A DNA stretch of 64,000 bases. It comes from SZUA-35 sp965530755. GTDB taxonomy: Bacteria; Actinomycetota; Acidimicrobiia; Acidimicrobiales; SZUA-35. Positions within the stretch are counted from its first letter, which is position 1; every line of letters begins with the position of its first letter. The position numbers and the translations under genes were made by a program. The stretch spans positions 1 to 64,000 of the forward strand of contig CBESNA010000002.1 in assembly GCA_965530755.1 (NCBI GenBank), written 5' to 3'. Below the pieces are notes generated by a model, which saw only the letters and a list, made by a program, of their open reading frames with translations, ran no database searches and had not been told where the DNA came from. Shown here one piece after another: positions 15,943 to 22,023 of the stretch.

Positions 15943-16569
15943 TCAAGGCTGCGGAGCGAGTTTGCTCCAGCTGCGAATGGTGTGAGCGAGACCGTTGATG
16001 ATGTTGTTGAGTTCGTTTCGGGTACTGCCGGACTTGGCGGTGATGTTGGCCCCCACGATGCCGCTGAGGAGTGCAGCGCCGAGCATCGGGCGGTCAGCGG
16101 CGTCGATCTCGCCGCGGTCAGCGGCGCGGGCGAGAGCGCAGTCGATGGCGTGAAGAAACTGGTCGCGGTAGCGGTTGCTGACTTCGGCGTGTTGGCCGGC
16201 GACCATGGTGTTGATGATCAGGCACCCGGTCGGCTGTCGAGGGTGAGTGAGCGACACCCTTTGTCGTTCGAGCAGGGCGATGAGGTCATCGAGGCCGCCC
16301 CCTCCGTCGCGTAAAGGGGCGAACATGAACGCATCGGTGGTGGCCAGGTAGGACTCGATCGCGGACTGGTAGAGGCCGTTTTTTCCGCCGAAGCTGTTGT
16401 AGAGCGTTGAGGAGCGGATCCCGAGCGCGGCGGCGATGTCTTGGAGGGAGGTGCCTTCGAAGCCGTCTGACCAAAATAGTTCGACAGCGCCGTTGATGAC
16501 TGCATCGGTGTCGAACGTTGGGGGTCGCCCTCGCTGAGCTTTGGTCGCGAGGTTTGCTTTCTGGTTCAC
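15943..16569 (-). CDS. TetR/AcrR family transcriptional regulator
   Basis: The 208-residue repressor has an N-terminal TetR helix-turn-helix: GRPPTFDTDAVINGAVELF, then GFEGTSLQDIAAALGI and STLYNSFGGKNGLYQSAI. The ligand-binding C terminus contains a PTGCLIINT motif seen in the YcdC/AcrR-like subgroup. It starts from GTG at 16569 and is divergent from the haloalkane dehalogenase, with 64 nt between starts containing an inverted repeat. It most likely represses the dehalogenase-phosphatase operon and perhaps itself, releasing on binding a small hydrophobic ligand. Confidence 0.88.
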   Translation of the reverse strand: MNQKANLATKAQRGRPPTFDTDAVINGAVELFWSDGFEGTSLQDIAAALGIRSSTLYNSFGGKNGLYQSAIESYLATTDAFMFAPLRDGGGGLDDLIALLERQRVSLTHPRQPTGCLIINTMVAGQHAEVSNRYRDQFLHAIDCALARAADRGEIDAADRPMLGAALLSGIVGANITAKSGSTRNELNNIINGLAHTIRSWSKLAPQP

Positions 16570-16592
16570 GCTCTACATAATATCGTACACAA

Positions 16593-16612
16593 TCTGGATA
16601 GAGCAATCCAGA
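16593..16612. promoter_or_regulatory. inverted repeat, candidate TetR operator
   Basis: TCTGGAT and ATCCAGA form perfect 7-bp arms separated by 6 nt, in an AT-rich stretch of the divergent promoter region. This matches the size of TetR-family operators and lies 21 nt before the dehalogenase start. A GAAGGGG ribosome site follows at 16621-16627. Confidence 0.65.
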
Positions 16613-16633
16613 AACCTTCTGAAGGGGTCCGCG

Positions 16634-17509
16634 ATGACTGAATCTCTTTCTACGACACCGTTGACGAAGTCTTTCAAGACCGTCGATGGCAAGCAAATGG
16701 CTTACCACGAGGCAGGCGAAGGTGACTCCGTGGTGTTCCTCCATGGCAACCCGACATCGTCGTACTTGTGGCGCAACATCATCCCCCACATCTCGACGAC
16801 GGCTCGCTGTATCGCTCCAGATCTGATCGGACAGGGCGACTCGGACAAGCTCGACGACAACGGCCCCGATTCGTATCGATTCGTCGAGCATCGCGAGTAC
16901 CTCGATGGGCTGTTGGACCAGCTTGATCTGGGCGACCGGATCACGTTGGTGGTTCACGATTGGGGCTCAGCTCTGGGGTTTGACTGGGCCAACCGCCACC
17001 GCGACCGGGTGGCGGGCATCGCCTACATGGAAGCCATCGTCCGCCCCATGAGCTGGGATGAGTTCGCTGCCGAGGAGATCTTCCGTGGATTCCGGTCCCC
17101 GGCGGGGGAGACCATGGTGATCGAGGACAACATGTTCGTCGAGAGGCTCCTTCCCGGATCGATCCTGCGGGATCTGACGCCCGAGGAACACGATGAGTAT
17201 CGGCGACCGTTCCTTGACCCGGCGGATCGCCGCCCGACCTTGACCTGGCCTCGTGAGGTTCCGATCGGCGGCGATCCGGCCGATGTCGTTGCGATCGCCC
17301 AGGCCTACAGCGACTGGCTCGCCGACTCTGATGTTCCGAAGTTGTTCATCAACGCTGACCCGGGCAGCATCCTCAGCGGGGAACTTCGAGCCTTCGTTCG
17401 CTCCTGGCCGAATCAGACCGAGGTCACGGTCCCCGGCCGCCACTTCATTCAGGAGGACAGCCCCCACGAGATCGGCGCCGCAATCGCCGATTGGATGGCC
17501 CAGCGGTGA
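16634..17509 (+). CDS. haloalkane dehalogenase, HLD-II (LinB/DhaA-like)
   Basis: This alpha/beta hydrolase splits carbon-halogen bonds to give an alcohol and halide. All catalytic residues of the HLD-II group are present at almost LinB numbering: Asn39 (HGNPTSSYLWRN) and Trp110 bind halide, Asp109 (VVHDWGSALGF) is the nucleophile, Glu133 (YMEAIV) is the acid and His270 (GRHFIQEDSPHEIG) the base. The 291-residue length matches LinB (296). ATG at 16634 has a strong GAAGGGG ribosome site. It is cytosolic, without a signal peptide, and coupled by a GTGA overlap to the phosphatase. Its position in the tRNA-Gly accessory region suggests horizontal acquisition. Confidence 0.92.
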   Translation: MTESLSTTPLTKSFKTVDGKQMAYHEAGEGDSVVFLHGNPTSSYLWRNIIPHISTTARCIAPDLIGQGDSDKLDDNGPDSYRFVEHREYLDGLLDQLDLGDRITLVVHDWGSALGFDWANRHRDRVAGIAYMEAIVRPMSWDEFAAEEIFRGFRSPAGETMVIEDNMFVERLLPGSILRDLTPEEHDEYRRPFLDPADRRPTLTWPREVPIGGDPADVVAIAQAYSDWLADSDVPKLFINADPGSILSGELRAFVRSWPNQTEVTVPGRHFIQEDSPHEIGAAIADWMAQR

Positions 17510-18288
17510 TCAACGATGGGAAGACCGCTTGGTCGAGAGAGTCCAATCGGACCTTCGAGGTCGGGGGCACGTTCAACGTTCGAGACGTCGGAGGGGTGAG
17601 TACAAGTGATGGCGCCACCATGGCGCCAGGCCGGTTGTTCCGATCGGCATCGCTCGACGCGATCACCGATCGAGGGCTCGATGTCCTCCGATCCCGCGGT
17701 CTCCGCACGGTGATCGATCTACGTTCGCAGTCCGAGGTCGACCGTCACGGCCGGTTCCCGCTCGACCGGATGCAAGTGCGTTGGGAACACCTGGTTTCCA
17801 GCGTCACGCCACCGGCTGGCGACGACAAACGCAGTGTCGACATGCGGGCCATGGACGACCCGATGGCATCGATGTATCTCGAGATCATGAGCACAAGCGG
17901 GCCGGCATTCGCCCGTGGCCTGCGCATGCTCGCCGACGACGCCCTGCCGGCGATCGTGCATTGCACGTCGGGCAAAGATCGCACGGGCTTGTTTGTGGTC
18001 CTCCTGCATCTCGTCGTGGGTGTCCCGCTCGAAACTGCGCTCGTCGAGTATCGCCAAGATGACGAAACCTCCAAGCGGGCGGTTGAGGACATGCTTCGGC
18101 GATATCCCGACATGCAAGCACTGGGTCCCGAGAAGCTGGCTCGAACGTCGGGCACCGACGCCAAGTGGGTGATCGCAGCGCTGGACTCGATCGGCGGCGA
18201 GCGAGCGGTACCGGATTGGCTCGCATCGCACGGCTGCGACACACGGGATCAGGCAAAGATACGGGCGAGCTTCATCGACCCTCAGTGA
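17506..18288 (+). CDS. protein-tyrosine/serine phosphatase (Y_phosphatase3 family)
   Basis: The 260-residue protein has the tyrosine phosphatase P-loop HCTSGKDRTG (C-x5-R, with the Lys-Asp variant of the bacterial LipA/PtpB-like family). It is preceded by NVRDVGG and RLFRSASL motifs near the N terminus and the TVIDLRSQSE general-acid region. GTG at 17506 overlaps the dehalogenase stop (GTGA). Relatives act on phosphotyrosine, phosphoserine or phosphoinositides. Why it is coupled to a dehalogenase is unclear; they may simply share the TetR-controlled promoter. Confidence 0.88.
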   Translation: MINDGKTAWSRESNRTFEVGGTFNVRDVGGVSTSDGATMAPGRLFRSASLDAITDRGLDVLRSRGLRTVIDLRSQSEVDRHGRFPLDRMQVRWEHLVSSVTPPAGDDKRSVDMRAMDDPMASMYLEIMSTSGPAFARGLRMLADDALPAIVHCTSGKDRTGLFVVLLHLVVGVPLETALVEYRQDDETSKRAVEDMLRRYPDMQALGPEKLARTSGTDAKWVIAALDSIGGERAVPDWLASHGCDTRDQAKIRASFIDPQ

Positions 18289-18509
18289 TTGGCAGTCTTC
18301 CCGCCGCGATCCCTCCTCGGACCGCAGGGCACATTCGATACGTGCTTCGCCGGTGCAGATCGACACCGTCTCGAGGCTCGTGGAGTGAGCCGGACTCCGT
18401 TGCGGGCGAAATGACGGTGCGCGTCATCGCCGAAGCCGTCGAGGAGATGGGTCCGTGATCTCTGCCCGACCGCCTCGTCGTAGAAGCGCGCTCTACTGAC
18501 CTTCGGTCT
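18289..18509. other. intergenic region with a degenerate palindromic repeat (copy E)
   Basis: No gene is evident. At 18481-18500 the sequence TAGAAGCGCGCTCTACTGAC is a damaged version of the island's palindromic repeat without its tail. It lies 10 nt beyond the vapC stop. Confidence 0.5.
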
Positions 18510-18923
18510 TCAATCGTGATCAGGGTGAGGTACGGCGAAGACCTCGAGACCGTCGATTCCGGCGAAGTCGCGGGGGTTGCAGGTGTAGACCGGCAACTGG
18601 TTCGAGACAGCGGTCGCTGCGATCATTGCGTCGTAGGCCCGGGCTGCTGGCTTGCGCCCGTTGCGTCTGAGTGAGGCGGCAACGCCACCGAAGGCGCGCG
18701 CTGCAGCGGCGTCGAACGGCAGAGGGTCAAAATCTGCTTCGGCGGCTTGGAGATGCGCCTGGCGGGAGGCCCGTTCTTCATCGGTCGTCGCTACGAGCGG
18801 GCCAACAGAGAGCTCGGCCAAAGTCACTGCCGTGATGAACGCACCTTCGGGCAGGGCATTGCTTGCAGTGACTCTGCCGAGAAGGATGAGTGTGCTTGTG
18901 TCGAGGATGCCGTCGGCGCTCAC
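18510..18923 (-). CDS. vapC: PIN-domain ribonuclease toxin, VapC family
   Basis: The 137-residue PIN protein carries the acidic metal-binding residues in order: Asp8 (GILDTSTLI), Glu37 (VTLAELSVG) and Asp98 (AARAYDAMIAATA). VapC toxins are Mg-dependent endoribonucleases cutting specific tRNAs or rRNA. ATG at 18923 overlaps the antitoxin stop by 4 nt. All catalytic residues are intact, so the module may be active, stabilising the island by post-segregational killing. The degenerate palindromic repeat lies just beyond its 3' end. Confidence 0.9.
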   Translation of the reverse strand: MSADGILDTSTLILLGRVTASNALPEGAFITAVTLAELSVGPLVATTDEERASRQAHLQAAEADFDPLPFDAAAARAFGGVAASLRRNGRKPAARAYDAMIAATAVSNQLPVYTCNPRDFAGIDGLEVFAVPHPDHD

Positions 18924-19156
18924 AACGAAGCGTCGATCACGGCATCGAGGTCACTGCGAAGTCGCGCAGGGTCGACGTGTGGAAGGTGTGAACGACTCCG
19001 GACGAGGTCGGACACTGGTGTTGCTGCGGAGCGCAAGGGGCGGAGTTCGGCAACCTGCTTTCCGCGTCGCGTCACGATCACGTGTTCGCCGCGGGCGACG
19101 CGATCGACCACATCTCCGCCATGGTTGCGGAGTTCTCGGATTGTCACATCAGCCAT
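18920..19156 (-). CDS. vapB: Phd/YefM-type antitoxin of the VapC toxin
   Basis: The 78-residue antitoxin has the Phd/YefM N-terminal fold: TIRELRNHGGDVVDRVARGE, then VIVTRRGKQVAELRPL. The C-terminal tail ends in LRSDLDAVIDASL and would wrap and inhibit the toxin. ATG at 19156 lies 7 nt from a perfect 20-nt inverted repeat that is the likely operator for autorepression. The stop overlaps the vapC start (ATGA), coupling their translation. Confidence 0.9.
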   Translation of the reverse strand: MADVTIRELRNHGGDVVDRVARGEHVIVTRRGKQVAELRPLRSAATPVSDLVRSRSHLPHVDPARLRSDLDAVIDASL

Positions 19157-19163
19157 GAGACAA

Positions 19164-19183
19164 ATGTATCACTGGTGATACAT
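19164..19183. promoter_or_regulatory. vapBC operator palindrome
   Basis: ATGTATCAC-TG-GTGATACAT has 9-bp perfect arms and a 2-nt centre, directly upstream of vapB. Its position over the presumed promoter and start region fits autorepression by the VapB/VapC complex. Confidence 0.75.
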
Positions 19184-19240
19184 TGCGGTCAATGCTTGGC
19201 GCTGCCGCAACGAGTCGCCTGGCTGTTTCGTGAGCGGCGG

Positions 19241-19318
19241 GATAGTAGAGCGCTCTACTGACAGGACGGACAGGGCCGGACAGGGCAACACGCAAACCGG
19301 ACAAAACGGACTCAATCA
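19241..19318. repeat. palindromic repeat, copy B
   Basis: This has the same start as copies A, C and D: GATA then AGTAGAGCGCTCTACT and the tail motifs GGCCGGACAGGGCAACA and AAACCGGAC. The tail is more diverged than in A and C and no tRNA part follows. It lies upstream of vapB on one side and of the oxidoreductase at 19438 on the other. Confidence 0.85.
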
Positions 19319-19437
19319 GTACGCAGCAACTCGTGCTGGATGAGCGTTGTCTCTCGCTTCTTGCGATGATTCATGAAGCGGCCGAAGATGGCGACGGCTC
19401 GGGCCCCGATCCCCTCTCGAACCAAAGGAACATCACG

Positions 19438-20445
19438 ATGAAGGCAATCGGCTATTCCGCACCCGGTCCTATCGATGCTCTTGTCGCGTTCGAGACGGAC
19501 CGTCCAGTCGCTGCGGGGAGGGACCTTCTCGTCGAGGTCGCTGCCGTGTCGGTGAATCCCCTCGATGCAAAGGTCAGGGCGAATCGGCCCGTGTCTGGCG
19601 ATCGACCGCGGATCCTCGGGTGGGATGCCGCAGGCACAGTGGTCGAAGTGGGTGACGACGTTTCGCGGTTCGAGGTGGGAGACAAGGTCTGGTACGCGGG
19701 CGACTTCGGTCGGCAGGGCACCAACGCTGAGTTTCATCTGGTTGACGAACGGATCGTTGGTCGGATGCCGACGGGGATATCTGATGCTGAGGCCGCAGCG
19801 ATGCCTCTGACGACTCTGACCGCGTGGGAAACGCTCTTTGACCGGTTGCGGGTGACCGACCCGGTGCCTGGAGCTCATCCTTCGGTGCTGATCATTGGGG
19901 GCGGCGGTGGTGTCGGTTCGATTGCCATTCAGCTCTTGCGTGCGCTGACTGATCTCACAGTGATCGCCACCGCGTCGCGCCCAGAGACGACCGCTTGGGT
20001 CAGCGAACTTGGTGCTCATCACGTGATTGATCACAGCAAACCGCTTCCCGCTCAGCTCGCGGCCAAGGGTCTCGGCGAGCCGGGGTTTGTGTTCTCGACG
20101 AACTACACCGAGCAATATCTGGGCCAGATCGCCGAATTGATTGCTCCTCAGGGACGGATGGGATTCATTGGAAGTTCGGGGCCGATCAATATTGATGCAT
20201 TCCTCCCGAAAAGCATCTCGGTCCATTTGGTGCTCATGTTCACCAGATCGCAGTTCCAGACTGCTGACATGGGCCGGCAGGGAGAGATCCTCGATGAGGT
20301 CGCAAGGTTGGTGGACGCCGGGAAGGTTCGTTCAACGCTCACCGACGTCCTTGGTCCCATCGATGTCGACACCCTCCGTGCCGCCCACACCTCGATCGAG
20401 ACGAACAGTGCACGAGGCAAGCTCGTTTTGGAAGGGTTCCAATGA
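19438..20445 (+). CDS. zinc-independent alcohol dehydrogenase / quinone reductase-like
   Basis: The 335-residue medium-chain dehydrogenase has the GroES-like N domain (VNPLDAKVRANRP, GWDAAGTVVEVGDDV) and a Rossmann domain with the nucleotide motif IGGGGGVGSIAIQL. The zinc-ligand cysteines of true alcohol dehydrogenases are absent, placing it with the ZADH/quinone-oxidoreductase group; the substrate is unknown. ATG at 19438 has an AAAGGAA ribosome site. Its stop overlaps the start of a second, truncated dehydrogenase (ATGA), so it was once the first gene of a two-gene operon. Confidence 0.87.
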   Translation: MKAIGYSAPGPIDALVAFETDRPVAAGRDLLVEVAAVSVNPLDAKVRANRPVSGDRPRILGWDAAGTVVEVGDDVSRFEVGDKVWYAGDFGRQGTNAEFHLVDERIVGRMPTGISDAEAAAMPLTTLTAWETLFDRLRVTDPVPGAHPSVLIIGGGGGVGSIAIQLLRALTDLTVIATASRPETTAWVSELGAHHVIDHSKPLPAQLAAKGLGEPGFVFSTNYTEQYLGQIAELIAPQGRMGFIGSSGPINIDAFLPKSISVHLVLMFTRSQFQTADMGRQGEILDEVARLVDAGKVRSTLTDVLGPIDVDTLRAAHTSIETNSARGKLVLEGFQ

Positions 20446-20501
20446 AGGCAGCTGTTCTTCGCGATGGACAACTCCATGATTGGTCGACGAGCGGCCGATA
20501 G
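20442..20501 (+). pseudogene. 5' stub of a second dehydrogenase, cut by palindromic repeat C
   Basis: ATG at 20442 overlaps the previous stop. The first eleven residues, MKAAVLRDGQL, are the typical N terminus of zinc-type alcohol dehydrogenases. After 19 codons the frame ends in the TAG that belongs to the palindromic repeat starting at 20497. The rest of the gene is absent. This junction is direct evidence that the repeat marks a breakpoint. Confidence 0.7.
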
Positions 20502-20607
20502 TAGAGCGCTCTACTGACAGGGCGGACTGACCCGGACAGGGCAACACTCGAACCGGACGCAATGGACTCAGCTGGACGCAGTAGTACCAGATGGACGGTC
20601 GGTAGGA
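20497..20607. repeat. palindromic repeat, copy C
   Basis: This is a full-length match to copy A: the palindrome AGTAGAGCGCTCTACT, a roughly 95-nt tail, and continuity into a partial tRNA-Gly copy. The left end interrupts a dehydrogenase gene. Differences from A are scattered substitutions and small indels. Confidence 0.88.
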
Positions 20608-20669
20608 CCTTTGCCAAGGTTGGGGTCGCCAGTTGGAATCTGGTCGTCCGCTCCAGGTAATACCTGGCC
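20608..20669 (+). repeat. partial tRNA-Gly 3' copy (att-like site 3)
   Basis: The 3' half of tRNA-Gly is repeated with small changes: an extra T before TGCCAAGG, GTTGGAA in place of GTTCGAA in the T-loop, and CCAGG in place of CCACG. The T-loop change would spoil a real tRNA, consistent with an inactive, older footprint. The following bases resemble those after the intact tRNA (a shared GTGCTCACTCGTGAGGG block absent from site 2). Confidence 0.87.
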
Positions 20670-20699
20670 AGTGCTCACTCGTGAGGGCTGGTCACTGAA

Positions 20700-20727
20700 G
20701 GGGCCCGCTTCGGCGGGCCTCTTCCAG
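20700..20727 (+). terminator. terminator hairpin behind partial tRNA copy 3
   Basis: GGCCCGC-TTCG-GCGGGCC followed by TCTTCCAGATTTT. It is the third member of the hairpin family behind the tRNA-Gly copies. Confidence 0.75.
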
Positions 20728-20749
20728 ATTTTGGGCTTTGGCCTCTCAG

Positions 20750-21091
20750 TCAGTTTGCGGCGTCGAGGGCTGCTCGAAGACGGTCGTCGATACCGAGCTC
20801 GGTTGCCCAGCGGTCGAGAGAGTCGAGATCCAGGCTCGCTCGTTGGATCTGGATGACCGCAACGACGTCGCGAAACTGCCTCTCTGAGCCCGAGTCTTCG
20901 GACCACTCCAGCTTCGAGAGAATCGTGTCTTCCGCACTTGCAACGTAGGTGGTGACGTCTGCCATCATGGCGATCTGCTTCGCTTGTTCGGCCATCTCTG
21001 AGGCGAGCAGAACTTTGTCCGCACCGGACTTGGCTGCATAGAAGTCGAGTTGCCGCTGGCGGGCCGCTTCGCTGGTGTCGGTCAAAGCCAC
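20750..21091 (-). pseudogene. in-frame fusion of antitoxin-like N terminus and nucleotidyltransferase C terminus
   Basis: Residues 1-41 of this 113-residue frame match the small partner protein at 14447 (ALTDTSEAAR, then KVLLASEMAEQAKQIA). Residues from about 46 on match the C-terminal third of the nucleotidyltransferase at 13651 (VASAEDTILSKLEWS, VVAVIQIQR, LDRWATELGI). The catalytic GSFAS/DxD half and the C-terminal half of the partner are gone. It is a deletion derivative of a duplicated two-gene module, open from start to stop. It may be dead, or it may still make a dominant-negative or antitoxin-like protein. Confidence 0.75.
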
Positions 21092-21146
21092 GAATGCAGT
21101 GTATGCATCTGGTGTGACGCCGTTGCCTCGTCATCGTGCACTCTCG

Positions 21147-21221
21147 GATAGTGGAGCGCTCTACTGACAAGGCGGACTGAGCCGGACAGGGCAGTACTCA
21201 AACCGGACGCAATGGACTGGA
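21147..21221. repeat. palindromic repeat, copy D
   Basis: GATAGTGGAGCGCTCTACTG (one base off the perfect palindrome) is followed by GGCGGACTGAGCCGGAC and AAACCGGACGCAATGGACT. It sits 55 nt upstream of the fusion gene, the same geometry as copy A and its gene pair. No tRNA part follows. Confidence 0.85.
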
Positions 21222-21265
21222 ACAGTACGGCGAGGCAGGTTCGTCCGCATCCGGTGGGTACCGAA

Positions 21266-21604
21266 TCAGTGACTCTCGGGCAGGTTTGCGATCGTGGACC
21301 GCCTGCGAGGAGCGGGCACTCGAGCTCGCATCGCTTCCAGTTTCTCCCGCCGAAGTTGGCTGCGAGGAGCAACCACGATGTAGGTCGACCAACTCTCGTA
21401 CTGGCCGCCGAACCTCTGGACTGCGGCATCCAAGGTGCGTGTTGTCGAGGCGACGGAGTCCGGAGTCGTGGTCGATTGCTTGCGGACGGTGAGAGTGATC
21501 TGGCCGCTGTCGGGGTTCGACAGGTCAAGGCGAGCTGCAAGGTACGCGGTTCCCTGGGCGGAGGTGGTGAACCATGGGGTGTTGTCGTGGGTGATGCGTG
21601 ACAT
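21266..21604 (-). CDS. hypothetical protein, 112 residues
   Basis: The frame from ATG at 21604 has natural-looking composition: an N-terminal beta-rich half (TTSAQGTAYLAARLDLS, QITLTVRKQ) and a basic C-terminal tail (RSQLRREKLEAMRARVPAPRRR). No signal peptide or membrane segment is seen and I recognise no family. It is the last possible gene of the accessory region before the ABC transporter operon. Confidence 0.45.
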   Translation of the reverse strand: MSRITHDNTPWFTTSAQGTAYLAARLDLSNPDSGQITLTVRKQSTTTPDSVASTTRTLDAAVQRFGGQYESWSTYIVVAPRSQLRREKLEAMRARVPAPRRRSTIANLPESH

Positions 21605-22012
21605 GTCGGACTCCGGCTTCGAAGGAAGTTGGCAACGCTCGGTGCGGGAGTCGTCGACCAGCAGGGGACCGAGCTTGAGACCGGTTGGTGGCGCAGATCA
21701 GGGACGAACGCGCTCGCTTCTGCCGGTAAGACTCCGTGCGGAGTCGAGCGTTCGGCTCGCACCGGACAACACACGGTCGGCGGCTCGGGCACCCGCCGTT
21801 GGATCGTGGAGGTCGATGGTCGGCAGCGATCTCTCTCGAAATCCGTGTGTCGTCGGGTTCTTCCCGCTGGGCCTCACCGTAACGCCTCGAGCGTGACGCG
21901 GCTTGCCGGACTGGTCCCGAGGGCACTGAGTGGGTTTGGACCTCGGATGCGTTCAATTCCACGGCCCTGTTGTGGATATGTGTGTGTCGCGCGCCACACT
22001 GCAGGAGCTTTC
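21605..22012. other. 408-nt stretch without a convincing gene
   Basis: Several overlapping frames exist but all are Arg/Pro/Ser-rich shadows. The right part presumably contains the promoter of the ABC transporter operon; an AGGAGG ribosome site lies at 22013-22018. I see no tRNA copy or palindromic repeat here, so the right border of the accessory region is not marked. Confidence 0.5.
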
Positions 22013-22023
22013 AGGAGGAGCGC

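Noticed and set aside
15685..16314. Plus-strand open frame of 209 codons
   Set aside because: Its second half is the antisense of the TetR gene, and the first half has no recognisable domain. The TetR reading is clearly coding.
13576..21221. Prophage or insertion sequence
   Set aside because: No integrase, transposase, capsid or portal signature in any frame, and no terminal inverted repeats with target duplications beyond the tRNA copies.
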